Source: Niveispirillum sp. SYP-B3756
GTDB lineage: Bacteria > Pseudomonadota > Alphaproteobacteria > Azospirillales > Azospirillaceae
Reading direction: 5' to 3'
NCBI RefSeq assembly: GCF_009495745.1
Contig: NZ_WIDQ01000016.1
Span: forward strand, 1 to 64,000
Length of the DNA: 64,000 nt
Below the pieces are notes generated by a model. The model saw only the letters and a list, made by a program, of their open reading frames with translations. It did no database searches and was not told where the DNA came from. Positions 38,787 to 48,684 of this stretch are shown here, one piece after another. Every line of letters starts with the position of its first letter. The first letter of the stretch is position 1. The translations under genes were made by a program, and so were the position numbers.

Positions 38787-39401
38787 ATGCGCGCAGGCGA
38801 CGCCTATCCCTGGCTGATGGCGCGCGGCGGCGCGGGCGACCCGTTCGACCTGCATGTCGTCGCCTGCATCCTGTCGCTGGCCTGGGCGGAGGCCGTGGCC
38901 GATGGTGGCGGCCTGCCGGAAGGGCTGGGCCTGGACGGCGATGCGGCGGCCGGAATGATCACGCGGCTGTTCCCCGATGCCTTTCCCGCCCTGGCGCCGC
39001 TGCTGCCGGGGCCGGCTGTGCTGGGCGATGACGAGATGGCGGTGCGCGACCTGCTATGGATGTATGCCGATGGCGGCACCGCGTTGCAGCGCTGCCTGTC
39101 GGCGATGATCGCCCGGCGCTGCACCCGGCCCAACCATCTCTGGCAGGATCTGGGCCTGCGCAACCGGGGGGAACTGTCGCTGCTGATGTCGCGGCATTTC
39201 GGCCTGCTGGCGGCGCGCAACAGCCAGGACATGAAATGGAAGAAATATCTCTACCGCACCATCTGCCGGTCGGAAGGGTTCAGCCTGTGCACGGCCCCTG
39301 TCTGCAGCGATTGTGAGGATTTCGACAATTGCTTCGGCGCGGAGGAGGGGGAGGCGGTGCTGGCCCATATCCGTTCCGACCGACCGCATCGCCATCCTTA
39401 A
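38787..39401 (+). CDS. nifQ: Molybdenum-processing protein NifQ
   Basis: 204 aa. The C-terminal C-x4-C-x2-C-x5-C motif (CTAPVCSDCEDFDNC) binds the Mo-Fe-S cluster from which molybdenum is donated to NifEN/NifH. WKKYLYRTICRSEGF before it is also conserved. The start at 38787 is 7 bp after fdxB. Confidence 0.95.
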   Translation: MRAGDAYPWLMARGGAGDPFDLHVVACILSLAWAEAVADGGGLPEGLGLDGDAAAGMITRLFPDAFPALAPLLPGPAVLGDDEMAVRDLLWMYADGGTALQRCLSAMIARRCTRPNHLWQDLGLRNRGELSLLMSRHFGLLAARNSQDMKWKKYLYRTICRSEGFSLCTAPVCSDCEDFDNCFGAEEGEAVLAHIRSDRPHRHP

Positions 39402-39416
39402 AGGGAGGCCCACCCC

Positions 39417-39845
39417 ATGACCCAGCCGCAGAACCCGCCGGACATCGCCTATGCGCTGTGCCGGCTTGACGACATTCCCAGCCGCAAGGCACGCGGCTTC
39501 CACCTGCTGCGGCTGGAGGCGGACGGGGGGACCCGGCCCTGGACCATCATCGTCGTGCGCTGGGGCCGGCAGGTGGTCGGCTATGTCAATCGCTGCCCCC
39601 ATGACGGGGTGCATCTGGATTGGGAGCGCAACCAGTTCCTGGACCCTGACGGTACGCGGCTGATGTGCGGCAAACATGGGGCCCTGTTCGATCTGGGCAC
39701 CGGTGCCTGCGTCGACGGTCCCTGTCGGGGGCAATCCCTGACGCCGGTCGCGCTGACTGTGCTGGATGGCGATATCTGCGTCACGGGCGTGGTGCTGGCC
39801 GAAGAGGACGAACCGGAATTGCCCTGCGAGGCCGAAGGGGTGTGA
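39417..39845 (+). CDS. Rieske-type [2Fe-2S] protein of the nif operon
   Basis: 142 aa. The Rieske ligands appear as CPHDGVHLDW and CGKHGALFD (C-x-H ... C-x2-H). There is no signal peptide or membrane helix, so it is a soluble cytoplasmic Rieske ferredoxin like the small subunit of assimilatory nitrite reductase or dioxygenase ferredoxins. It is the last gene of the nifHDK operon, 15 bp after nifQ with AAGGGAGG upstream. The electron partner is unknown. Confidence 0.85.
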   Translation: MTQPQNPPDIAYALCRLDDIPSRKARGFHLLRLEADGGTRPWTIIVVRWGRQVVGYVNRCPHDGVHLDWERNQFLDPDGTRLMCGKHGALFDLGTGACVDGPCRGQSLTPVALTVLDGDICVTGVVLAEEDEPELPCEAEGV

Positions 39846-39873
39846 GGGGCTTTCCCCTCGCACCCCGTTTCCA

Positions 39874-40464
39874 TCAAACCGGTCGGTTGGCGTTGCGGTT
39901 CTTCACGGGTTCCATGCGCGCCACCCCTTCGGCGAAGCTGATGAAGGGGGAGGTCGCGTCGAACCGGGCGGCCACGTCCAGCACTACATCCAGCTTGGCC
40001 CCCGTATCCAGCTTCTTGATGTCGTTCTTGTCGACACCCATCAGGTCCATCATCTCCTTCCAGACGGTGGATTCGTCGCAGGGCAGGATCATGTAGGTAA
40101 TGTTGTCGATCACCACCCGATAGCTGGTCAGCAGGTCGATGTTATTGCAAAAGATGAAGTAGCGACCGTCGGGCCGCAGCAGGCCCCCCAGCACCTCGGC
40201 CACCGTTTCCAGATAGGCGAAGGAATGGATGTAGCCGGCCAGCACAGGCAGGGTGGCCTCTCCCTCCTGTGCGGCGGTCAAGACCTGTTCCATCGAGAAA
40301 TCCGGGGGGCGCTTCTCGTCGGCGATCTGCGGCTGGAATTTCAGCGCGATGTCGCCACGGAAGCCGAAGCGGCCCGGATGGCTGGTCGGACCCTTCAGCA
40401 CGGCGTTGAACAGGCGCCCGTCCTGGTCCAGGCGGGCAAGGGCGGTCTTGTCGATGGTGGTCAT
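39874..40464 (-). CDS. Uncharacterised 196-aa protein beside the nif operon
   Basis: The ATG at 40464 gives 196 aa of mixed alpha/beta composition with no Cys cluster, signal or membrane helix. It has recognisable blocks such as FGFRGDIALKFQPQ, AGYIHSFAYLETVAEVLGG and GRYFIFCNNIDLLTSYRVVIDN. Codon use is like its neighbours. It converges on the Rieske gene and diverges from the iscA-nifUSV operon, sharing a 298-bp control region that holds a NifA site and a minus-strand sigma-54-like element. It is probably nitrogen-fixation related, by position only. Confidence 0.75.
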   Translation of the reverse strand: MTTIDKTALARLDQDGRLFNAVLKGPTSHPGRFGFRGDIALKFQPQIADEKRPPDFSMEQVLTAAQEGEATLPVLAGYIHSFAYLETVAEVLGGLLRPDGRYFIFCNNIDLLTSYRVVIDNITYMILPCDESTVWKEMMDLMGVDKNDIKKLDTGAKLDVVLDVAARFDATSPFISFAEGVARMEPVKNRNANRPV

Positions 40465-40523
40465 GGGCGCAACGCTCCTGTTTGACAGCAAGGGACAGCC
40501 CACGGGAAAGGGGCGTCATTTCC

Positions 40524-40557
40524 GCCCTTGCAAACCCTCTGCCGGTTTTGCAAGGGC
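40524..40557. repeat. 11-bp perfect inverted repeat overlapping a minus-strand promoter candidate
   Basis: GCCCTTGCAAA (40524-40534) and TTTGCAAGGGC (40547-40557) are perfect inverted copies with a 12-bp spacer. The arms overlap the sigma-54-like element at 40529-40544. It may be an operator or an RNA hairpin in the leader of the minus-strand gene. Confidence 0.6.
40529..40544 (-). promoter_or_regulatory. Sigma-54-like promoter candidate for the 39874-40464 gene
   Basis: Read on the minus strand it is CGGCAG-N5-TTGCA: GG and GC are correctly spaced 10 apart, but two flanking positions differ from consensus. It lies 65 bp before the ATG and about 80 bp from the shared NifA site. Confidence 0.4.
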
Positions 40558-40623
40558 GGGGGCATCTGCCGCCAACATGCGGATTTGTCTGCATTTGCCT
40601 GTCGGATTGCGTTGGTTTCCCCC

Positions 40624-40639
40624 TGTCGGGTTTGCGACA
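40624..40639 (+). promoter_or_regulatory. NifA site between the unknown gene and iscA-nifUSV
   Basis: TGTCGGGTTTGCGACA is a perfect TGT-N10-ACA, 62 bp before the -24 element at 40702. A degenerate second copy, TGTCGGATTGCGTTGG, is at 40600-40615. Confidence 0.85.
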
Positions 40640-40701
40640 GAAGCGCGACAAACACGACAGGGGTGAAGGGAAAGACCAAGGCTTTTCAACGAACTGTGCG
40701 G

Positions 40702-40717
40702 TGGCACGTCCTTTGCT
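40702..40717 (+). promoter_or_regulatory. Sigma-54 promoter of iscA-nifUSVPW
   Basis: TGGCAC-N5-TTGCT is a perfect element 61 bp before the iscA start. Confidence 0.92.
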
Positions 40718-40762
40718 GTGGTGAAGCCATCTTCCGCACAATGGCAACAGAGGGCTGTTCCC

Positions 40763-41083
40763 ATGATCACCTTGACCCCGAGCGCCTTAAACGCCGTCCG
40801 CAGCGCCATCGCCGGTGCCGCCAACCCCGCCGGCGGGTTGCGCATCGCCGTCGATGCCGGTGGCTGCGCCGGCTACAAATACATGATGGGTCTGGCGGGC
40901 GAGGCCGCGCCGGAAGACAAGGTCATCGACCAGGATGGCGTGAAGGTCTTCGTCGACACCAACAGCCATGCGCTGCTGGACGGCACCACCATCGATTTCG
41001 TCGTGGCCCTGGAAGGGTCCGGTTTCACCTTCGACAACCCGAACGCCAAGTCGAGCTGCGGCTGCGGCAAGTCGTTCGGCTGA
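40763..41083 (+). CDS. A-type Fe-S carrier, nif-associated IscA/HesB
   Basis: 106 aa. The three conserved cysteines are in GGCAGYKYMMG and the C-terminal SSCGCGKSF. This is the A-type iron-sulfur carrier found beside nifU and nifS (often called iscA-nif). It passes clusters from NifU or NifS to target proteins. It is first in an operon behind a perfect sigma-54 promoter. Confidence 0.93.
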   Translation: MITLTPSALNAVRSAIAGAANPAGGLRIAVDAGGCAGYKYMMGLAGEAAPEDKVIDQDGVKVFVDTNSHALLDGTTIDFVVALEGSGFTFDNPNAKSSCGCGKSFG

Positions 41084-41115
41084 TCACCGTCATCCCTTCT
41101 GACAGGAGCCACCCC

Positions 41116-41418
41116 ATGCTTGCTCCCGACATTGCGCTCGACACGGCCCCGCCGTCTGGCACTGAGACGGCGGACCCCCGTTTGCAAATCGTCCGCGCCG
41201 CCATCGAAGAAATCCGCCCCGGCCTGCGCCGGGATGGCGGAGACTGTGAATTGCTGGGCATGGAGGGCGACACCGTCAAGGTCCGGCTGACGGGCGCCTG
41301 TGTCATGTGCCGGCTGTCCAGCGCCACGCTGGACGGTATCCAGGCCCGCGTCGTTGAACGCCTGGGCACCTTCGTACGGCTGGTTCCGGTGATGGGACGG
41401 ACACCGGGGGCGCACTGA
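41116..41418 (+). CDS. nifU: NifU reduced to its C-terminal Nfu domain
   Basis: 100 aa containing only the Nfu-type scaffold domain with its Cys pair (GACVMCRLSS). The IscU-like and [2Fe-2S] domains of the roughly 300-aa Azotobacter NifU are absent. No frameshift remnant lies upstream, since iscA ends 32 bp before. Short NifU forms are known in alphaproteobacterial diazotrophs. Scaffold duty may be shared with the sufBCD genes at 61164. Confidence 0.9.
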   Translation: MLAPDIALDTAPPSGTETADPRLQIVRAAIEEIRPGLRRDGGDCELLGMEGDTVKVRLTGACVMCRLSSATLDGIQARVVERLGTFVRLVPVMGRTPGAH

Positions 41419-41461
41419 CCTGCCCGTACTGCCCCCGTCCCTGACAGAAAGGGGAAGCACC

Positions 41462-42643
41462 ATGCAGCCCGTCTATCTGGACAATAACGCCACGACACGC
41501 ACGGACCCGGAAGTGGTCAGCACCATGCTGCCTTATTTCGACGTGCATTTCGGCAATGCCTCTTCCAGCCACGGGTTCGGATCGGCGGCGGCGGACGGGA
41601 TGCGGCTGGCACGGCGGCAGGTTCAGGCCCTGCTGGGGGCCGCGCAGGAGCAGGAGATCATTTTCACTTCCGGCGGGACGGAGGCGAACAACATGGCCCT
41701 GCTGTCGGCGCTGGAGACCCAGCCCGACCGCGACGAGATCGTTGTCACCGCCGTTGAACATCCGGCCATCCTGTCACTGGCGACGCATCTGGCGAAAACG
41801 CGCGGCGTGACCCTGCGGGTGGTGGAGGTGGACAGCAGCGGTCGGCTGGACCTTGATCAGTTCGACGAATATGTGGGCTCGCGTACCGCCCTGGTCTCGG
41901 TCATGTGGGCCAATAACGAGACGGGCACCCTGTTTCCCATCACCCACCTGGCCGAGCGCGCCCATGCCTTTGGCGCGCTGTTCCACACCGATGCTGTCCA
42001 GGCGGCCGGCAGGGTACCCATCGATCTGAAATCGGTGCCGGTGGACATGCTGTCGCTGTCTTCCCACAAGCTGCATGGTCCCAAGGGAGTCGGCGCCCTT
42101 TATGTGCGCAAGGGTGTCGCGGTGCGCCCCTTGCTGCGCGGCGGACGGCAGGAGCGGGGACGCCGGGCGGGGACGGAGAATGTGCCCGGCATTGTCGGGC
42201 TCGGTGCCGCCGCCGCCCTGGCCACCCGGTATCTGGAGGTTGAGCAGGGCTGGGTCGGCGCGCTGCGCGACCAGTTGGAACAGGGGTTGATGCAGCGCAT
42301 CGGCCAGGCCCGCGTGCTGGGCGATGTTCAGCACCGGCTGCCCAATACAAGCTGCATCGCCTTTGATTATGTGGATGGTGACGCGCTGCTGCTGCTGCTG
42401 GACCGGGTCGGCATCGCCGTTTCCTCCGGCGCGGCCTGCGCGTCGGGCGCCATGGAACCGTCGCATGTACTGCGCGCCATGCGCGTTCCCGCCAATGCGG
42501 CGCGTGGCGCCCTTCGCTTCTCGCTGTCGCGTGACACAACGACCCCGGATATCCACCGGGTGCTGGAGGAATTGCCCCCGATCGTCGCCCGTCTGCGCGC
42601 GAGTTCGCCCCTGTGGCGGGACCACGCGCCCGTCCCCGCATGA
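41462..42643 (+). CDS. nifS: Cysteine desulfurase NifS
   Basis: 393 aa, class V PLP enzyme. It starts with VYLDNNATTR, has the PLP-binding Lys in SLSSHKLHGPKGVG and the mobile catalytic Cys loop at SSGAACASGAMEPSHVL. It supplies sulfur from cysteine for nitrogenase cluster assembly. It lies between nifU and nifV. Confidence 0.97.
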   Translation: MQPVYLDNNATTRTDPEVVSTMLPYFDVHFGNASSSHGFGSAAADGMRLARRQVQALLGAAQEQEIIFTSGGTEANNMALLSALETQPDRDEIVVTAVEHPAILSLATHLAKTRGVTLRVVEVDSSGRLDLDQFDEYVGSRTALVSVMWANNETGTLFPITHLAERAHAFGALFHTDAVQAAGRVPIDLKSVPVDMLSLSSHKLHGPKGVGALYVRKGVAVRPLLRGGRQERGRRAGTENVPGIVGLGAAAALATRYLEVEQGWVGALRDQLEQGLMQRIGQARVLGDVQHRLPNTSCIAFDYVDGDALLLLLDRVGIAVSSGAACASGAMEPSHVLRAMRVPANAARGALRFSLSRDTTTPDIHRVLEELPPIVARLRASSPLWRDHAPVPA

Positions 42644-42656
42644 GGAGAGGCATAGA

Positions 42657-43784
<1,128 letters not shown>

Positions 43785-43800
43785 ACCAAGGGAGGGCACC

Positions 43801-44562
43801 ATGGCGGGAAAGGATCGCCCACCCGGCCTGATGGCCATGGTGCGGGAGGATATCGGCTGTGTGAAGGCGCGCGATCCCGCCGCCCGCAATATGGCCGAGA
43901 TCATCCTGACCTATCCCGGCCTGCATGCTGTCATCCATCATCGTGTGGCCCATCGGCTGTGGTGCCGGGGCCTGCGCTTTCCGGCGCGGTTTTTGTCCTG
44001 GTTCGCGCGGCTGGTGACCAATGTCGACATCCATCCCGGCGCCCGCATCGGGCGGCGCTTCTTCATCGACCATGGCGCCGGCGTCGTGGTGGGGGAAACG
44101 GCGGAGATCGGCAACGATGTCACGCTGTATCACGGGGTGACGCTGGGCGGGACCAGTTGGTCGCCGGGTAAGCGCCATCCCACCATCGGCAATGGGGTTC
44201 TGATCGGTGCTGGCGCCAAGATCCTGGGGCCCATCCATGTCGGTGCGGCGTCGCGCGTCGGGGCCAATTCGGTGGTGGTGGAGGATGTGCCGCCCGACAT
44301 GACCGTGGTGGGCATTCCCGGCCGCATCGTGCGCGATCCGCGCTGCCGCAAGGCGGTGGCGGGGCGTATCGACCTGGAACGTCACCTGATCCCCGATCCG
44401 GTCGGGGAGGCGCTGACCCTGATGCTGGACCGCATCACCTTTCTGGAAACGCGGCTGGCCCATATGCAGGGCCGGACCCCGCCGCCGCCGTCCCCGGTCG
44501 GGGCCGGCGGCAATGATTTTCGTGCCAAACACAAGCAGGGGACCGGCCATGGGCATCCTTGA
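43801..44562 (+). CDS. nifP: Serine O-acetyltransferase NifP (CysE-like)
   Basis: 253 aa. A left-handed beta-helix with the conserved [30 protein letters not shown] is diagnostic of serine acetyltransferases. nif-linked copies raise O-acetylserine and hence cysteine for NifS. The C-terminal 30 residues are Pro/Gly-rich and overlap the nifW start by 14 bases. Confidence 0.92.
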   Translation: MAGKDRPPGLMAMVREDIGCVKARDPAARNMAEIILTYPGLHAVIHHRVAHRLWCRGLRFPARFLSWFARLVTNVDIHPGARIGRRFFIDHGAGVVVGETAEIGNDVTLYHGVTLGGTSWSPGKRHPTIGNGVLIGAGAKILGPIHVGAASRVGANSVVVEDVPPDMTVVGIPGRIVRDPRCRKAVAGRIDLERHLIPDPVGEALTLMLDRITFLETRLAHMQGRTPPPPSPVGAGGNDFRAKHKQGTGHGHP

Positions 44563-44899
44563 TGAACTATCCCGCCTTTCCTCGGCGGAAGATTTCTTTG
44601 TGCATCTTGACGTGCCTTACGATCCCGCCGTGGTGCGGGTCGCCCGGCTGCACATCATGCGGCGCATGGGCCAGTATCTGCGCGGTTCGGATGTCGATGG
44701 CGAATTGCTGACGGGGGAAGAGGCCGACCTGCGGGCCCTGTGCCGGTCACATCTGGAACAGGCCTACCAGGATTTCGTCGCCTCCAGCCCCATCGCGGAA
44801 CGGCTGTTCAAGGTGCATCGCGACGCTGTGGCACCCAAGGCGCCCGAGGCAAAACCCTTTGTCCCGCTGGCGGCACTGGGCGAGGTGAAGGGGCCCTGA
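44549..44899 (+). CDS. nifW: Nitrogenase-stabilising protein NifW
   Basis: 116 aa from the ATG at 44549. [26 protein letters not shown] opens the protein as in all NifW. It is thought to protect or assemble the MoFe protein under oxygen. It ends the iscA-nifUSVP operon. Confidence 0.95.
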   Translation: MGILDELSRLSSAEDFFVHLDVPYDPAVVRVARLHIMRRMGQYLRGSDVDGELLTGEEADLRALCRSHLEQAYQDFVASSPIAERLFKVHRDAVAPKAPEAKPFVPLAALGEVKGP

Positions 44900-44914
44900 C
44901 GCATCGCCGACACA

Positions 44915-44936
44915 GACCCGACAGACCTGTCGGGTC
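44915..44936. repeat. Perfect palindrome after nifW overlapping a NifA site
   Basis: GACCCGACAG and CTGTCGGGTC are perfect 10-bp inverted copies with a 2-bp centre. The right arm contains the first half of the NifA site at 44928. There is no T-run, so it is a weak terminator candidate or a regulatory palindrome. Confidence 0.65.
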
Positions 44937-44943
44937 TGCGACA
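44928..44943 (+). promoter_or_regulatory. NifA site for fixABCX
   Basis: TGTCGGGTCTGCGACA is a perfect TGT-N10-ACA, 67 bp before the -24 element at 45011. Confidence 0.85.
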
Positions 44944-44981
44944 AAGCCCGTCTGGCCCCCCGTGACGGGTGATGGGTGGAA

Positions 44982-44994
44982 AATCAAGTGGTTA
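44982..44994 (+). promoter_or_regulatory. IHF site upstream of fixA
   Basis: AATCAA-GTGG-TTA matches WATCAA-N4-TTR exactly and lies between the NifA site and the promoter. Confidence 0.7.
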
Positions 44995-45010
44995 GGTCAA
45001 AACCAAGGGT

Positions 45011-45026
45011 TGGCACGCCGCTTGCC
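45011..45026 (+). promoter_or_regulatory. Sigma-54 promoter of fixABCX
   Basis: TGGCAC-N5-TTGCC has both invariant dinucleotides and lies 61 bp before the fixA ATG. Confidence 0.9.
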
Positions 45027-45071
45027 TTTGGGATGTAAGGACATCAGTGGCAAGGGATGGGAGACTTGAAG

Positions 45072-45926
45072 ATGCATATCGTGGTCTGCCTCAAACAGGT
45101 TCCCGACAGCGCCCAGATCCGGGTTCACCCCGTGACCAACACGATCATGCGCCAGGGCGTGCCCACCATCATCAATCCCTATGACCTGTTCGCGCTGGAA
45201 GAGGCCTTGCGCCTGCGCGACCGGCTGGGCGGGGAGGTGACGGTGCTGACCATGGGGCCGCCCATGGCGGAGGACGCGCTGCGCAAGGCGCTGACTTTCG
45301 GTGCCGACCGGGCCGTGCTGCTGACCGACCGATCCTTTGCCGGATCGGACACGCTGGCCACCAGCTATGCGCTGTCCATGGCCCTGGCGAAGATCGGTGA
45401 GGTATTCGGGCCGACGCCCATTGTCTTCACCGGCAAGCAGACCATCGATGGCGACACGGCCCAGGTCGGCCCCGGCATCGCCAAGCGCCTGGGCCTGAAC
45501 CAGCTGACCTATGTCGCCCGCATCTGCGACCTGGACCCGGCAGCGGGGACCATCAGCGTGGAACGCCGGGCGGAAGGCGGGGTCCAGGTGCTGGAAACCC
45601 GGATGCCGGTGCTGATCACCATGCTGGAGGGCACGAACGAGATGCGCCGCGGCTCGCTGGACGATGCCTATCGGGCCGCGCGGTCGCAGATCGTGAAATG
45701 GAGTGCCGCCGATGCCGGCATCACCGAACTGGCCAAATGCGGCCTGAAAGGGTCGCCCACCATCGTGAAGAAGGTGTTCGCCCCCCAGGCCCGTGCCGAG
45801 AAGGTGCAGCAGATCCCCACCAGCGACCTGTCCACCGATGCGCTTGCGGCCAGTGTCATGGCCGCGATCTTCCAGAAGCAGCCGGCGCTTGAGGGCGATC
45901 TGCTGCGCTTCGCCGCCGGGCAGTGA
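45072..45926 (+). CDS. fixA: Electron-transfer flavoprotein beta subunit FixA
   Basis: 284 aa from the ATG at 45072 ([18 protein letters not shown]). The ETF-beta fold includes [12 protein letters not shown] near the middle. FixAB with FixCX bifurcates electrons from NADH to quinone and ferredoxin/flavodoxin, giving low-potential electrons to nitrogenase. First gene of fixABCX. Confidence 0.96.
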   Translation: MHIVVCLKQVPDSAQIRVHPVTNTIMRQGVPTIINPYDLFALEEALRLRDRLGGEVTVLTMGPPMAEDALRKALTFGADRAVLLTDRSFAGSDTLATSYALSMALAKIGEVFGPTPIVFTGKQTIDGDTAQVGPGIAKRLGLNQLTYVARICDLDPAAGTISVERRAEGGVQVLETRMPVLITMLEGTNEMRRGSLDDAYRAARSQIVKWSAADAGITELAKCGLKGSPTIVKKVFAPQARAEKVQQIPTSDLSTDALAASVMAAIFQKQPALEGDLLRFAAGQ

Positions 45927-45952
45927 CCGGGCGGCCAGAGAGGAACCAGACC

Positions 45953-47056
45953 ATGACCGACGCACCGAAGGCCGATGCCCCCAAGCCCGCCGCCGGCCGG
46001 GCCGGCACCAAGCGTGAACTGCCCGAGCATTTCAAGGCTTACCGCCATGTCTGGGTGGTGATCGAATGTGAGCATGGCATCGTCCACCCGGTGTCGCTGG
46101 AACTGCTGGGTGAGGGCCGGAAGCTGGCCGACAAGCGCGGGGTGGAACTGGCCGGCGTGGTGCTGGCGGGGGACCCGCTGACGGCGGCACAGGTGGCCGC
46201 CGCCGCCTTTGAACATGGTGCCGACCTGGCCTATGTCGTCACCGACCCGATCCTGGCCCATTACCGCAACGAGTCCTATACGCGGGCCATGACCGATCTG
46301 GTCAACACCTACAAGCCGGAAATCCTGCTGCTGGGGGCCACCAATCTGGGCCGCGACCTGGCGGGATCGGTGGCCACCACGCTGCTGACCGGATTGACGG
46401 CGGATTGTACGGAGCTGGCCATCGATGATGAAGGATCGCTGGCGGCGACGCGGCCGACCTTTGGCGGCTCCCTGCTCTGCACCATCATGACACTTAATTA
46501 CCGGCCGCAGATGGCGACGGTGCGGCCGCGCGTGATGTCGCTGCCGGAACGCACGCCCGGTCGCTGGGGCCGCATTGTCGAACATCCCCTGAACCTGACC
46601 GAGGCCGACATCATCACCAAGGTCCTGCGCTTCGTGGCCGACAGGGAGAGCGACAAGGCCCAGCTGGCCTATGCCGACATCGTCGTGGCCGGCGGGCTGG
46701 GCCTGCGCTCGGCCGAGAATTTCCAGCTGGTGCGGTCGCTGGCCGAAGTGCTGGGGGCCGAATATGGCGGGTCCCGGCCGCTGGTGCAGAAGGGCTGGAT
46801 CAGTGCCGACCGGCAGATCGGCCAGACCGGCAAGACCATCCGGCCCAAGCTCTATATCGCCGCCGGCATCTCCGGCGCCATCCAGCACCGGGTTGGGGTG
46901 GAAGGGGCGGACACCATCGTTGCCATCAATACCGACCCCAAGGCCCCTATTTTCGAATTCGCCCATCTGGGCGTGGTGGCGGATGCCATCGAGCTGCTGC
47001 CGGCCCTGACCCGGGCCTTCAGGGCGCATCTGTCGGTCAACCGCCTTGCCGGCTGA
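45953..47056 (+). CDS. fixB: Electron-transfer flavoprotein alpha subunit FixB
   Basis: 367 aa. The C-terminal FAD-binding segment [29 protein letters not shown] is characteristic, and the N-terminus carries a 20-residue Ala/Pro/Lys-rich extension. It partners FixA and is 26 bp downstream of it. Confidence 0.96.
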   Translation: MTDAPKADAPKPAAGRAGTKRELPEHFKAYRHVWVVIECEHGIVHPVSLELLGEGRKLADKRGVELAGVVLAGDPLTAAQVAAAAFEHGADLAYVVTDPILAHYRNESYTRAMTDLVNTYKPEILLLGATNLGRDLAGSVATTLLTGLTADCTELAIDDEGSLAATRPTFGGSLLCTIMTLNYRPQMATVRPRVMSLPERTPGRWGRIVEHPLNLTEADIITKVLRFVADRESDKAQLAYADIVVAGGLGLRSAENFQLVRSLAEVLGAEYGGSRPLVQKGWISADRQIGQTGKTIRPKLYIAAGISGAIQHRVGVEGADTIVAINTDPKAPIFEFAHLGVVADAIELLPALTRAFRAHLSVNRLAG

Positions 47057-47068
47057 AGGAGGCTTCCC

Positions 47069-48373
47069 ATGATCGAGGAACGGTTTGATGCCATCGTCGT
47101 CGGTGCCGGCCCGTCGGGCAATGCCGCCGCCTACACGATGGCCAAGGAAGGGCTGAAGGTCCTGCAACTGGAGCGCGGGGAATATCCCGGCTCCAAGAAT
47201 GTGCAGGGCGCCATTCTCTATGCCGACGCGCTGGAGAAGATCATCCCGGATTTCCGGGAGGATGCGCCCCTGGAACGCCATGTCATCGAACAGCGGCTGT
47301 GGACCATGGATAATGGTTCCCATGTCGGCATGCATTACCGTTCCGACGATTTCAACGAGGAACGCCCCAACCGCTACACCATCATCCGCGCCCAGTTCGA
47401 CCGATGGTTCAGCGGCAAGGTACGGGAGGCGGGGGCCGTGCTGCTGTGCGAGACGACGGTGACCGAACTGCTGCGCGACACGGCGGGCCGCGTCATCGGC
47501 GTGCGCACCGACCGCGGGGGCGGCACGGCCTTCGCCGATATCGTGATCCTGGGCGAGGGGGTCAATGGCCTGGTGGGCCAGCGCGCCGGCCTGCGCCCGG
47601 AACTGAAGCCCGACACCGTGGCGCTGGCCGTGAAGGAAATGCATTTCCTGCCGCGCGAGACCATCGAGGCGCGCTTCAACCTGAAGGGCAATGAAGGCGT
47701 GGTGATCGAGGCCATGGGCACCATCACCGACGGGATGACCGGAACGGGCTTCCTCTATACCAACCAGGAATCCATCTCCATCGGCATCGGCTGCATCGTG
47801 TCGGATTTCACCGAGAGCAACCGCACGCCCTACGGATTGCTGGAAGCCTTCAAGCGCCATCCGTCCGTGCAGCCGCTGCTGGAAGGATCGGAATGCAAGG
47901 AATATGTCGCCCACCTGATCCCGGAGGGCGGCTATAACGCCATGCCGCAGCTCTATGGTGACGGCTGGATCGTGGTCGGCGATGCCGGCCAGTTCGTCAA
48001 TGCCGTCCATCGCGAAGGCTCCAACCTGGCCATGACCACCGGGCGGATTGCCGCCGAAACGGTGGTGTGGCTGAAGCGTCGGCGCGAGGAACTGAGCAAG
48101 GGCAACTTGGCCGAATATCAGCGGCGCCTGGAAGAGACCTTTGTGATGAAGGACATGAAGAAGTACCGGAAGATCCCGGACTTTCTTCATCACAACAAGC
48201 ATTTCTTCAATCTTTATCCCAAGCTGCTGAGCGGTGCCGCCCAGACCTGGTTCCGGGTCGATGGCGTCGACAAGCGCACCAAGGAAAAGCAGATTTTCCA
48301 GTCGTTCCGCGCCGGCCGGAAGCTTACCGGCCTGATCGGCGATGCCTTCAAACTGGCGAGGTCATGGCGATGA
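47069..48373 (+). CDS. fixC: FixC flavoprotein (ETF-quinone oxidoreductase-like)
   Basis: 434 aa with the N-terminal FAD motif [19 protein letters not shown]. The C-terminal part ([28 protein letters not shown]) matches ETF-QO. It receives electrons from FixAB and reduces quinone. It overlaps fixX by 4 bases. Confidence 0.96.
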   Translation: MIEERFDAIVVGAGPSGNAAAYTMAKEGLKVLQLERGEYPGSKNVQGAILYADALEKIIPDFREDAPLERHVIEQRLWTMDNGSHVGMHYRSDDFNEERPNRYTIIRAQFDRWFSGKVREAGAVLLCETTVTELLRDTAGRVIGVRTDRGGGTAFADIVILGEGVNGLVGQRAGLRPELKPDTVALAVKEMHFLPRETIEARFNLKGNEGVVIEAMGTITDGMTGTGFLYTNQESISIGIGCIVSDFTESNRTPYGLLEAFKRHPSVQPLLEGSECKEYVAHLIPEGGYNAMPQLYGDGWIVVGDAGQFVNAVHREGSNLAMTTGRIAAETVVWLKRRREELSKGNLAEYQRRLEETFVMKDMKKYRKIPDFLHHNKHFFNLYPKLLSGAAQTWFRVDGVDKRTKEKQIFQSFRAGRKLTGLIGDAFKLARSWR

Positions 48374-48684
48374 TGAATATCGGAGAAGCGGGCGGCACCG
48401 CCCCGGTCAAGGTCGAGGAACGGCTGTTCCAGAACCGCTACATGGTGGATGCGGGCCGACCCCATATCCGCATCCGGCCGCATGAAACGCCGTCCAAGGC
48501 GCTGCTGGCCATGACGCGGCTGTGCCCGGCCGGCTGCTACAGCGTGAATGACCGGGGGCAGGTGGAGGCCGTGGTGGATGGCTGCGTCGAATGCGGCACC
48601 TGCCGCGTCGTCACGGCCCAGACCGGGGAGCTGGAATGGAACTATCCCCGTGGCGGCTTCGGTGTGCTGTTCAAGTTCGGCTGA
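48370..48684 (+). CDS. fixX: Ferredoxin-like protein FixX
   Basis: 104 aa from the ATG overlapping the fixC stop; 48364 and 48373 are in-frame alternatives. Cysteines in CPAGCYSV and [10 protein letters not shown] bind a [4Fe-4S] cluster. It is homologous to the ferredoxin domain of ETF-QO and completes the Fix complex. Confidence 0.95.
   Translation: MMNIGEAGGTAPVKVEERLFQNRYMVDAGRPHIRIRPHETPSKALLAMTRLCPAGCYSVNDRGQVEAVVDGCVECGTCRVVTAQTGELEWNYPRGGFGVLFKFG

Noticed and set aside
45668-48202. 844-codon open frame on the minus strand
   Set aside because: It is antisense to fixA, fixB and fixC, which have intact family motifs.
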